A stretch of 6,229 nucleotides of DNA from an uncultured Oribacterium sp. (GTDB taxonomy: Bacteria; Bacillota; Clostridia; Lachnospirales; Lachnospiraceae), in contig CABTMH010000145.1 of the NCBI GenBank assembly GCA_902485915.1, forward strand, positions 1 to 6,229, written 5' to 3'. Of the stretch, positions 1 to 6,229 are shown one piece after another. The notes under the pieces were generated by a model, which was given only the letters and a program-made list of their open reading frames with translations, did not search any database and had not been told where the DNA came from. Position 1 is the first letter of the stretch. Each line of letters begins with the position of its first letter. Position numbers and translations under genes: made by a program.

Positions 1-13
1 CGCCCGAGTGCGC

Positions 14-19
14 TACAAT
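14..19 (+). promoter_or_regulatory. possible -10 element for truA
   Basis: TACAAT matches the sigma-A -10 consensus TATAAT at five of six bases. A start of transcription near 26 would leave a short leader containing the GGAG ribosome site at 38-41 and would exclude the ATG at 18. The -35 region would lie largely outside the window, so this cannot be confirmed here. Confidence 0.3.
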
Positions 20-47
20 GTTTCCAAACAAAAAAACGGAGCGTACT

Positions 48-824
48 ATGACCAGAAACTATAAGATGATTCTAAGCTACGATGGATCCCGCTACTATGG
101 CTGGGAGCATCAGCCGAACACCGAGCTCACGATCCAGGGAAAGCTCGAGCAGGTGCTGACCCGCATGATCTACGGCGACCAGTACCAGGCAGCGGACGCT
201 GCTTCCTTCCCGATCACCGTGATCGGCGCAGGACGGACCGACGCAGGGGTGCATGCACGTGCGATGACCGCCAATGTGCTGCTCGATACCGATAAAACGG
301 AAGAGGAGATCCGGTGCTACATGAACCAGTACCTCCCGGATGATATCAGTATCAACGAGCTGAAGCTCTGTGCAGATCGCTTTCACAGCCGCTTCAAGGC
401 ATCCGGCAAGACCTACCGTTACAGCTGCTGGTACAGTGACCAGAAGCCGGTCTTCGAGCGGAAGTATGTCTCCGTTCTCGAGAAGCATCCGGACATCGAA
501 CGGATGCGGGAGGCCGCAGCGTACCTCATCGGGGAGCATGACTTCAAGTGCTTCTGCGGCAACAGTAAGATGAAAAAGTCGACCGTGCGAAAGATCGATA
601 CCGTAGAAATCATGGAGAACGGCCCTTACATCCGGCTCTACTTCCATGGTACCGGATTCCTGCAGAACCAGATCCGCATCATGACCGGCACCCTCCTCGA
701 GGTGGGCTTCGGAAAGCGGAGTCCGGAATCGATGAACGATATCATCGCCTCCCGTGATCGGAAAATGGCCGGCGTCACGATGGAAGCGAAGGGGCTCTGC
801 CTAATGAAGGTCGACTATGATTGA
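48..824 (+). CDS. truA: tRNA pseudouridine synthase A (TruA family)
   Basis: Predicted to isomerise uridine to pseudouridine in the tRNA anticodon stem-loop (positions 38-40 for classical TruA), in the cytoplasm; 258 residues, normal for the family. Visible motifs: YDGSRYYGW near the N-terminus (11-19), QPN then TIQGKLE (22-34), and the catalytic-loop motif GAGRTDAGVHA (60-70), whose D65 is the expected nucleophilic aspartate. The C-terminal half has the family block GTGFLQNQIRIMTGTLLEVGFGK and ends in the usual GLCLMKVDY. The ATG at 48 is preferred over the in-frame ATG at 18, because GGAG (38-41) sits 6 bases before it and the YDG motif then falls at the usual depth. Compared with the E. 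coli protein from memory there are roughly 8-10 extra residues around 44-54, before the catalytic loop. Clostridia often have two TruA paralogues, so this could be the divergent copy; that is inference. The next gene starts 121 bases downstream. Confidence 0.93.
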   Translation: MTRNYKMILSYDGSRYYGWEHQPNTELTIQGKLEQVLTRMIYGDQYQAADAASFPITVIGAGRTDAGVHARAMTANVLLDTDKTEEEIRCYMNQYLPDDISINELKLCADRFHSRFKASGKTYRYSCWYSDQKPVFERKYVSVLEKHPDIERMREAAAYLIGEHDFKCFCGNSKMKKSTVRKIDTVEIMENGPYIRLYFHGTGFLQNQIRIMTGTLLEVGFGKRSPESMNDIIASRDRKMAGVTMEAKGLCLMKVDYD

Positions 825-854
825 TCCGCATGGGTGATACGATCATCGTCATCG

Positions 855-877
855 ATACGGATGCCTGTATCCCGTAT
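855..877 (+). other. short inverted repeat in the truA-transpeptidase gap
   Basis: ATACGG (855-860) pairs with CCGTAT (872-877) around an 11-base loop. The stem is only 6 bp and no T-run follows, so it is a poor intrinsic terminator. It may be a chance structure or a weak RNA hairpin between the two genes. No convincing -35/-10 pair was found in this gap. Confidence 0.25.
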
Positions 878-945
878 AGTCGTCGGTGGCATGCGTCGGA
901 TGACATCATGGGATGCATGATATGGAATATAGAAGGATATACAGC

Positions 946-1680
946 ATGAAAATGAGAAAGAGTTTTATCGGGACCTGCCTGATCGCAGCGATGCTTTTCG
1001 TGAGCAGTGCATTTACCTCACTTGCGGAGTTCGGTCCGGCTGCCATCATCGACACCATGGGGGCTGTGACGAGCGCTCCGGCTCAAGACGATGCGAAGGC
1101 AGAAGCATTGGCGAAAACGCTGACCGCACAGATCACAGACCAGATCATCCTCGTCGTGGACCACAGTCTCGCTCTCTATGATAAGCAGGCGGACGGCAGC
1201 TGGCAGAAGGCGATGGAAACCTACTGCGGCTATGGTCGGAACGGACTGAAGGCCTGGAACGAGCGACACGAGGGCGACCAGACGACGCCGGTCGGCTCCT
1301 TCCCGATCCTGCATGCGTTCGGTATCAGCCCGAATCCGGGCACACAGATGAGCTGGCGCGATGTGACGCCGAACTCCTACTGGTCCGGCGAGCAGGCGAC
1401 GTATAACCGCTGGATCGAGAGCGCGACGCCGATCAGCGGAGAGCATCTCAGCGAGTACACGATCTGCTATAAGTATGCGATGGCCGTCGGTTTCAATGTG
1501 AACCCGACCGTATACAAGCGTGGGTCTGCGATCTTCCTGCACTGCAAGAATCCGGCAGACTGGGGCTCGGCGGGCTGCGTTTCCGTCGAGGAAGCGGACA
1601 TGATCGCGCTGCTTAAGCAGTGTCATAACGGCTGCTACATGATGATCGTGCCGAACGAGGCGTCGATCGCGAATTTCTGA
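946..1680 (+). CDS. exported L,D-transpeptidase, YkuD domain (COG3786-like)
   Basis: Predicted cell-wall enzyme of 244 residues. YkuD-domain proteins use a cysteine to cut and re-form peptide bonds at the third residue of peptidoglycan stem peptides (3-3 crosslinks or side-chain exchange). An N-terminal signal peptide is clear: basic MKMRK, hydrophobic stretch to about 23, and a likely cleavage after SLA (25-27). A low-complexity linker (about 28-64) leads to the catalytic domain (about 65-240). Seen motifs are TPVGSF (114-119), FLHC with H199, and GSAGCVS with the expected nucleophile C211. The His-Cys distance is 12 residues, shorter than in the ErfK/YbiS type but like the IFLHC...AGCV layout I associate with COG3786. 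The start at 946 is chosen over the in-frame ATGs at 913 and 922, because AAGGA (933-937) lies 8 bases upstream and this start gives a clean signal peptide. The protein is probably released or wall-associated, since no lipobox or second membrane segment is seen. Confidence 0.85.
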   Translation: MKMRKSFIGTCLIAAMLFVSSAFTSLAEFGPAAIIDTMGAVTSAPAQDDAKAEALAKTLTAQITDQIILVVDHSLALYDKQADGSWQKAMETYCGYGRNGLKAWNERHEGDQTTPVGSFPILHAFGISPNPGTQMSWRDVTPNSYWSGEQATYNRWIESATPISGEHLSEYTICYKYAMAVGFNVNPTVYKRGSAIFLHCKNPADWGSAGCVSVEEADMIALLKQCHNGCYMMIVPNEASIANF

Positions 1681-1693
1681 CGTGCTGCGCGGA

Positions 1694-1722
1694 CAGACAG
1701 GATGATTTCGTTTCGATATAAG
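1694..1722 (+). promoter_or_regulatory. possible sigma-A promoter before the patatin gene
   Basis: CAGACA (1694-1699, four of six to TTGACA) and TATAAG (1717-1722, five of six to TATAAT) are separated by exactly 17 bases, inside the 81-base gap after the transpeptidase gene. It would give a leader of about 33 bases and could drive the patatin-Dus-FliB run. The -35 match is weak, so read-through from the transpeptidase gene is an equal possibility. Confidence 0.3.
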
Positions 1723-1761
1723 AAGCGGAACAGAAACAGACGGAAAAGTGGAGGCAGAAGG

Positions 1762-2625
1762 ATGGAAGAAGAGAAAACGGCCCGGACGGGCCTGGTATGT
1801 GAAGGCGGCGCGATGCGCGGGATGTTCACCGCGGGTGTGCTCGATGTGTTTTTGGAGGAGGGCATCCGCTTCGATGGCATGGTCGGTGTGTCGGCGGGTG
1901 CCACCTTCGGCTGCAATTTCAAGTCGCGGCAGATCGGACGCACGATCCGCTATAATAAGCGCTTCGCGAAGGATCGCCGCTTCTGCAGCATTGAATCCCT
2001 GTTGAAGACTGGAAACCTCTATAATGCCGAGTTCTGCTATCATACGCTTCCGGAGGCGCTCGATCTCTTCGACTGGGACAGCTTCCTCGCGAATCCGATG
2101 AAGTTTTACATCGTCGCGACGGACTGCGGCACCGGCCGACCGGTCTATCATGAGTGTAAGACCTCGGATCCGGAGGAGATGGAGTGGTTCCGTGCGAGTG
2201 CCTCCATGCCGATCGTGTCGAAGCCGGTCGTGATCCGAGGCCAGACGCTTCTCGATGGCGGTATCAGCAACGCGATCCCGCTCTGCTTCATGGAGCATAT
2301 CGGTTATGAGCGCAATGTCGTCATCCTCACACAGGACCGAAGCTACCAGAAGAAACCACAGGCGGGTATGCAGGCCTTCCGCAAGCTGCAGAAGCAGTAT
2401 CCGCTCTGCTATGAGGCGATGAAAAATCGTCACTTCATGTATAACGATCAGCTCGCGGATGTACACGCGAAGGAGACCACCGGTCAGGTGCTGGTCATCC
2501 AGCCGCCGGCACCTCTCGGCATCCGCCGCGTCGAGCACGATCCGGAGGTACTCGAGCGCGTATACCAGATCGGACGCAGTGAGGCGCTGAAACGACTGGA
2601 GGAGGTCCGCGCATTTCTCGGCTGA
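1762..2625 (+). CDS. patatin-like phospholipase (YjjU/RssA-type)
   Basis: Predicted serine hydrolase of 287 residues acting on lipid acyl esters; the natural substrate of bacterial members is mostly unknown. All three patatin signatures are visible: a glycine-rich oxyanion-hole motif GGAMRG (15-20), the nucleophile elbow GVSAG (42-46, S44), and DGG (165-167, D165), which completes the Ser-Asp dyad. The C-terminal third (about 185-287) resembles the helical tail of YjjU-like proteins: VVILTQDRSYQKKP, a YN...L segment, then a charged C-terminus. No signal peptide or membrane segment is seen, so it should be cytoplasmic or peripheral at the membrane. The ATG at 1762 is chosen over the in-frame ATG at 1702: GGAGG (1750-1754) is 7 bases upstream, and the longer start would add a 20-residue Arg/Lys-rich tail, probably untranslated leader. 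It is followed after 33 bases by the dihydrouridine synthase gene, suggesting co-transcription. Confidence 0.9.
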   Translation: MEEEKTARTGLVCEGGAMRGMFTAGVLDVFLEEGIRFDGMVGVSAGATFGCNFKSRQIGRTIRYNKRFAKDRRFCSIESLLKTGNLYNAEFCYHTLPEALDLFDWDSFLANPMKFYIVATDCGTGRPVYHECKTSDPEEMEWFRASASMPIVSKPVVIRGQTLLDGGISNAIPLCFMEHIGYERNVVILTQDRSYQKKPQAGMQAFRKLQKQYPLCYEAMKNRHFMYNDQLADVHAKETTGQVLVIQPPAPLGIRRVEHDPEVLERVYQIGRSEALKRLEEVRAFLG

Positions 2626-2658
2626 TATGGTCACAGTATTTTTTATGAAAGGCTTCAC

Positions 2659-3645
2659 ATGAACTTCTATTTCGCACCGATGGAGGGCGTCACCGGCTAC
2701 TGCTTCCGCACAGCGTACCATGCCGCGTTCCCTGGCCTCGATCGCTTCTATACGCCGTTTCTCTCGGCGAACGATACCTTCCAGTTCACGCACCGTGAGG
2801 AGCGCGATGTCGCGCCGGAGCATAATCACGGCATGCATGTCGTGCCACAGATCATCACGAATAACGCAGAGATGTTCGTCTGGGCCATCCGGGAGATGGC
2901 GAAGCGCGGGTACACCGAGGTGAATCTCAATGCAGGCTGCCCGAGTGGTACGGTCGTCGCGAAAGGAAAGGGCGCCGGTCTGCTCCGGGACCCGGATCGC
3001 CTCGACGAGTTCCTCGATCAGACCTTCGAGCTGCTGGAGAAAGAAGGCATCTGCTATGATGTCGCAGATGGCCGGACGCATGTCTGCATCTCGGTGAAGA
3101 CCCGCATCGGTGCCTGGGAACCGGACGAAGCCGGCGAGCTGATCCATATCTATAATCGCTATCCGCTGAAGGACCTCATCGTCCACCCGCGCGTGCAGAA
3201 GCAGATCTATCGCGGGGAGGTGCATCTCGACGTCTTCCGGCAGTTCGTCGAGGAGTCGAAGCATCACCTCGTGTATAACGGAGACATCGTCACCGTCGCA
3301 GACTATGAGCGGATCACCCGGATGTTTCCGGAGATTGACAGCATCATGATCGGTCGCGGACTCCTCACAAATCCGGCGCTGGTACGTGAGATCCGGGGCG
3401 GGACAGCGGCGACGCTCGAGGAGCTGAAGGCCTTTCATGAGCAGCTTCTCGGGAATTATATGACAGAGATGCAGAGCGAGCGGAACACCCTGTTTAAGAT
3501 GAAGGAGTACTGGAACTGGCTGAGTCAGTCCTTCGAGAACAGTGATCGCTACATGAAGGAGATCCGAAAGGCGGATACCATCGTGCGTTACCGTGCGGCG
3601 GTACGGAATCTGCTCGCAAACTGTCCTCTGAAGGGAGAAGTGTAA
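2659..3645 (+). CDS. tRNA-dihydrouridine synthase family protein
   Basis: FMN-dependent reductase predicted to convert uridine to 5,6-dihydrouridine in tRNA, using NADPH; cytoplasmic, 328 residues, usual for the family. The TIM-barrel start APMEGVTG (6-13) carries the flavin-contacting segment. The motif NLNAGCPS places the expected catalytic acid Cys at C94. It is followed by VVAKGKGAGLLRDP, then SVKTRIG (K147), HPR (176-178), NGDI (207-210) and GRG (232-234), all in the conserved Dus order and associated with FMN and substrate binding. From about 255 onward the sequence is helical and charged, matching the C-terminal tRNA-binding domain. The start has AAAGG (2648-2652) 6 bases upstream. The subgroup (DusA, B or C) and target positions cannot be settled by eye, so no symbol is given. 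It is separated by only 6 bases from the next gene. Confidence 0.92.
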   Translation: MNFYFAPMEGVTGYCFRTAYHAAFPGLDRFYTPFLSANDTFQFTHREERDVAPEHNHGMHVVPQIITNNAEMFVWAIREMAKRGYTEVNLNAGCPSGTVVAKGKGAGLLRDPDRLDEFLDQTFELLEKEGICYDVADGRTHVCISVKTRIGAWEPDEAGELIHIYNRYPLKDLIVHPRVQKQIYRGEVHLDVFRQFVEESKHHLVYNGDIVTVADYERITRMFPEIDSIMIGRGLLTNPALVREIRGGTAATLEELKAFHEQLLGNYMTEMQSERNTLFKMKEYWNWLSQSFENSDRYMKEIRKADTIVRYRAAVRNLLANCPLKGEV

Positions 3646-3651
3646 GACATC

Positions 3652-4665
3652 ATGATCATCGAATATCCATCCTACTATGAAAAGTTCCGCTGCATCGGCG
3701 GTCGCTGCCCGGACACCTGCTGTGCCGGCTGGGAGGTCGACGTCGACGAAGCGTCGAGCGCTTACTATCACAGCGTAGAGGGTAGCTTCGGAGACACGCT
3801 GCGCGCCCATATCCAGGAAGAGGACGGCGACTGCTTCTTCCCGCTCACGAAGGACGGCCGCTGCCCGTTTCTCCGGAAGGACCTCCTCTGCGAGATGTAT
3901 ATCCAGCTGGGAGAGGAGAGTCTCTGTCAGACCTGCACCGAGTATCCGCGTTACTTCATGGACATCGGAAATTATGAGCAGATCGACATGAGCCTGAGCT
4001 GCATGGAGCTCGGCCGCATCTTCTTCACGGAGTGTGAGCGCATCGAGTATATACGCTCCGAGAACGACATCCCAGGTGAGGAGATCAGCGAAGAAGAGCA
4101 GGAGACCCTCATCGAGGTGCTCGCGCTCCGAAACCGCTGCATCACGCTCCTGCAGGACCACGGCTGTTCCTTCCTCGATGCATGGCAGGCCGTGCGCGCC
4201 CTCGTCGCAGAAGCACAGGGCCTCGACCCGAAGGAAGCCGATGCGGAGCGGAGCTATCTGAAGGAGGATTTCCCGGCCCTCGTCGAGCGTATGAAGCGTC
4301 TCGATTCCCTCCGTCCGGAGTGGGATGCCCTCGTCGAAGGCTACGAGCAGAAGATCGCAGATCCGCATTTCCTCGATGTACTCCCTCTGTTCATGCAGGA
4401 AGAAGCCGCGCAGCTCGACCGCTGGTTCACGAAGCTCGCCGTCTACTTCATCTACCGCTACTTCATCGACACCTGCATCGACGGCGATATCGAAATCGAG
4501 CTCTGCCTCGTCCACCGGAGCCTCATGATGATTCTCTTCATGCTCTACAGCCGCTGGACCGAACAGCACCAGCTCGACGTCTCGGACATCATCGACGTCG
4601 CGCACCTCTTCTCGAAGGAGGTCGAACACGACGAAGGCAACGTAGATCTGCTGAAAGCCATCTGA
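3652..4665 (+). CDS. FliB-like Cys-rich protein (putative lysine-N-methylase)
   Basis: 337 residues. The N-terminal third resembles the FliB family, whose Salmonella member methylates surface lysines of flagellin. Visible cysteines form a pattern typical of that family and of YkgJ-type metal-binding proteins: C14, C19 and the pair C23-C24 within CIGGRCPDTCCAGW, then C71 (DGRCPFL), C80 (LLCEMY), C92 and C95 (SLCQTCTEYPR) and C117. These nine cysteines suggest an iron-sulfur or other metal site, which is inference. The remainder (about 150-337) is charged and helical with no further motif I recognise. No signal peptide or membrane segment. It starts 6 bases after the Dus stop codon. The nearest purine-rich site, GGGAG (3633-3637), overlaps the end of the Dus gene with a long 14-base spacing, so translational coupling is likely. 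No flagellar gene is nearby, so the substrate may not be flagellin. Family assignment is good; function is uncertain. Confidence 0.75.
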   Translation: MIIEYPSYYEKFRCIGGRCPDTCCAGWEVDVDEASSAYYHSVEGSFGDTLRAHIQEEDGDCFFPLTKDGRCPFLRKDLLCEMYIQLGEESLCQTCTEYPRYFMDIGNYEQIDMSLSCMELGRIFFTECERIEYIRSENDIPGEEISEEEQETLIEVLALRNRCITLLQDHGCSFLDAWQAVRALVAEAQGLDPKEADAERSYLKEDFPALVERMKRLDSLRPEWDALVEGYEQKIADPHFLDVLPLFMQEEAAQLDRWFTKLAVYFIYRYFIDTCIDGDIEIELCLVHRSLMMILFMLYSRWTEQHQLDVSDIIDVAHLFSKEVEHDEGNVDLLKAI

Positions 4666-4695
4666 GTTACCATTCACTCGTGTGCTGATCAGGCA

Positions 4696-4716
4696 GGGAG
4701 CCGGCCAGCCGGCCCC
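4696..4716 (+). terminator. GC-rich hairpin after the FliB-like gene, possible terminator
   Basis: GCCGG (4700-4704) pairs with CCGGC (4709-4713) around a 4-base loop. GGG (4696-4698) pairs with CCC (4714-4716) across a single bulged A, giving eight G-C pairs. It sits 30 bases after the FliB-like stop codon, where a terminator for the upstream run is expected. No T-tract follows on either strand, so it is not a canonical intrinsic terminator. It might act with Rho or simply protect the 3' end of the message. Confidence 0.45.
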
Positions 4717-4735
4717 GTCATCCTGCACAATCACC

Positions 4736-4764
4736 TTGCCCGAAGTCGGCTTCTAAGCTAAAAT
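4736..4764 (+). promoter_or_regulatory. probable sigma-A promoter for the GGDEF gene
   Basis: TTGCCC (4736-4741, four of six to TTGACA) and TAAAAT (4759-4764, five of six to TATAAT) are spaced by 17 bases, and the -10 lies in an AT-rich patch unusual for this DNA. The expected start of transcription is near 4771, giving a leader of only about 18 bases. It lies directly downstream of the GC-rich hairpin, consistent with a new transcription unit. Confidence 0.5.
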
Positions 4765-4771
4765 AATACAC

Positions 4772-4776
4772 AGGAG
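4772..4776 (+). promoter_or_regulatory. ribosome-binding site of the GGDEF gene
   Basis: AGGAG lies 12 bases before the ATG at 4789, slightly longer than the usual spacing. If the promoter call is right, it sits almost at the 5' end of the message. No other start codon in this frame lies nearer the site, and the ATG at 4789 gives a basic N-terminus followed by a membrane segment. Confidence 0.5.
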
Positions 4777-4788
4777 CGTCTCACATCC

Positions 4789-6229
4789 ATGAGACGAAAT
4801 AAAACGTTGAAAGAATTCTCAAGAAAACACATCCATATCATCCTGTGTACCCTTTCTGTCGGCCTCATCCTCTGTGGCCTCGTGATGCTCATCCAGGACT
4901 TCTACAGCTCGACCTATGCACCGGATACGTCTGCTGCCACCGTGCAGGAGGCGTCTTTTTCGAGTGCGGATGTGCTCTTTCTGAGCTCCTACAGCCGTGA
5001 CTTCATCACCGTGCCGGATCAGGAGAAGGGCATGCTGAAGGTGTTCGACCAGTACCCTGGGATCACCGTGACCGAGGAGTTCATGGATACCCGAAACTAC
5101 CCGGCGGAAGGGAATCTGCAGAACGTCTACAACAGTCTGCTGTACAAGTATCGGAATAAGGATGCGTTCGACGCCATCATCCTCGCCGATGATGCCGCAC
5201 TGACGTTCGGTCTCCGCTATCGCGATACCCTCTTCAAGGGCAGCCCGATGGTCTTTATGTGCATCAATGATTTCGACCGCGCACGTAGCGCGATGAACTA
5301 TCATGATGTTACCGGAAAAACAGAGAATTTCGACCTGAAGGGCACGATCGATGTCGCTGCGAAGCTACTTCCGAAGGCAGATACGGTCGTCGCCATCTAT
5401 GATGAAACCGATTCCGGCCTCGGTGACTTCAAGCAGATGCAGGCGCTGGAGGATGATTTTTCGGACTATACCTTCCAGTACATCGATACTTCGACGCTCT
5501 ATACCGATGAGCTGATACAGCAGCTGGAAAGCATCGACCATGATTCCATCGTACTCTTCATGGATGCCTTCGAAAATGCAGATGGCTCGATTTATGATAT
5601 CGAAACGAGTGCGGAGTTCATCGCCGAGCACTGTCCGGTGCCGGTTTTCCGCGCCTCCATCGGCGGTCTCGGTCTCGGCCTCGCCGGCGGGCATTACTTC
5701 GATTACGAAGCGGCAGGAGAAATCGCTGCGCGTACCGTCATCGACATCCTGAACGGCGCATCGGCGGATGCCATGCCGGTGGACTATGAGAACGTCAGCC
5801 ACTATACCTTCGATTATGATGTCCTGAAGAAGTATGGATTAAATACCTATGTTCTTCCGCATGATACCGAATTTATCAACCAGCCGCTGAGCTACTTCAA
5901 GCAGTATAAGGCGATCATCCTGCCGAGTGCCTATATCATGACCGGCCTCTTCATCGGACTGATCGTTCTCGAAATCTCAAACGAGGAGAAGCGACGCAAG
6001 ACCCGCGAGCTGACCTACTCCAGAAACAAGCTGCAGTACATGTATGAGCATGATACGATGACACAGCTGCCGAACCGGAGCCATGCCGATGTGCGCATGC
6101 AGGAGCTGCTGCAGGAGGGCGGCACCCATACCCTCATGCTGATTGATATCGATAACTTTAAAACCCTGAACGATACCTTCGGCCACGGTGCCGGCGATTA
6201 TGGACTGAAGGAGATGGCCCGTCGGCTCC
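4789..6229 (+). CDS. membrane sensor diguanylate cyclase-type protein, GGDEF domain (3' end missing)
   Basis: Partial: 480 codons are present and the frame is still open at the edge. Domains in order: a short basic cytoplasmic tail; membrane helix 1 (about 15-35); an extracytoplasmic region (about 60-370) resembling ABC-type substrate-binding proteins, starting ADVLFLSSYSRDF and with alternating beta/alpha segments such as DAIILADD, VVAIYDE and SIVLFMDAF; membrane helix 2 (about 375-396); a charged helical linker (397-416); then the start of a GGDEF domain with HDTMTQLPNR (421-430) and LIDIDNFKTLNDTFGHGAGD (451-470). By comparison with known GGDEF structures such as PleD, D453 should bind metal, and N461 and D470 should contact guanine. 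The GGDEF signature, the inhibitory site and any EAL domain lie outside the window, so activity cannot be judged. Likely role: binding of an external small ligand alters cyclic-di-GMP synthesis. Unlike the three genes before it, it uses some TTA, CTA and TCA codons. Confidence 0.88.
   Translation, partial: MRRNKTLKEFSRKHIHIILCTLSVGLILCGLVMLIQDFYSSTYAPDTSAATVQEASFSSADVLFLSSYSRDFITVPDQEKGMLKVFDQYPGITVTEEFMDTRNYPAEGNLQNVYNSLLYKYRNKDAFDAIILADDAALTFGLRYRDTLFKGSPMVFMCINDFDRARSAMNYHDVTGKTENFDLKGTIDVAAKLLPKADTVVAIYDETDSGLGDFKQMQALEDDFSDYTFQYIDTSTLYTDELIQQLESIDHDSIVLFMDAFENADGSIYDIETSAEFIAEHCPVPVFRASIGGLGLGLAGGHYFDYEAAGEIAARTVIDILNGASADAMPVDYENVSHYTFDYDVLKKYGLNTYVLPHDTEFINQPLSYFKQYKAIILPSAYIMTGLFIGLIVLEISNEEKRRKTRELTYSRNKLQYMYEHDTMTQLPNRSHADVRMQELLQEGGTHTLMLIDIDNFKTLNDTFGHGAGDYGLKEMARRL

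Noticed and set aside
18..47. Upstream ATG at 18 as the truA start
   Set aside because: It has no ribosome site, overlaps a possible -10 element, and would add a non-conserved Lys-rich tail. The ATG at 48 has GGAG at a 6-base spacing.
72..647. Minus-strand 191-codon ORF over truA
   Set aside because: It is a codon-register shadow of truA with no recognisable motif.
1702..1761. Upstream ATG at 1702 as the patatin start
   Set aside because: It overlaps a possible promoter, adds a basic low-complexity tail, and has a much poorer ribosome site than the ATG at 1762.
4182..4688. 168-codon + strand ORF inside and beyond the FliB-like gene
   Set aside because: It is an out-of-frame shadow, very rich in Arg, Pro and Ser as expected from shifted GC-rich codons.
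1018..4734. 1238-codon minus-strand ORF as a real gene
   Set aside because: It exactly mirrors four well-supported + strand genes in codon register and is explained by the absence of sense TTA, CTA and TCA codons. Its product shows no recognisable domain.
4819..5304. Minus-strand ORFs over the GGDEF gene (also 5365-5802 and 5977-6186)
   Set aside because: They are shadows of the sensor-cyclase gene, whose own frame is open to the window edge and carries clear domain motifs.

Overview
The window carries six genes, all on the + strand. Five are complete and the sixth runs off the right edge. I see no RNA genes, mobile elements, CRISPR arrays or long repeats. The DNA is fairly GC-rich with a strong preference for C or G at third codon positions. 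The protein types point to a Gram-positive anaerobe of the Clostridia, most likely a GC-rich member of the Lachnospiraceae. They are a COG3786-type L,D-transpeptidase, a YjjU-like patatin protein, a FliB-type Cys-rich protein and a GGDEF protein with a substrate-binding-protein-like sensor. This placement is inference from protein style; no phylogenetic marker is present.

Layout: (1) 48-824, TruA-family tRNA pseudouridine synthase. (2) A 121-base gap holding a weak inverted repeat and an unproven 39-codon reading frame, then an exported YkuD-type L,D-transpeptidase (946-1680). (3) A compact run of a patatin-like phospholipase (1762-2625), a tRNA-dihydrouridine synthase (2659-3645) and a FliB-like Cys-rich protein (3652-4665), with gaps of 33 and 6 bases, probably one transcript. 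(4) A 123-base gap with a GC-rich hairpin and the best promoter candidate of the window, then a membrane-anchored diguanylate cyclase-type signalling protein (4789 to beyond the edge).

The genes do not form one pathway. Two modify tRNA (pseudouridine, dihydrouridine), one crosslinks or edits peptidoglycan, one is a lipid hydrolase, one is a putative protein methylase, and the last probably links an extracellular ligand to cyclic-di-GMP. This looks like ordinary chromosomal backbone. The points most worth a second look are the FliB-like gene 6 bases behind a Dus gene with no flagellar gene in view, the sensor domain of the GGDEF protein, and a 3.7-kb open antisense frame that is best explained by codon bias.
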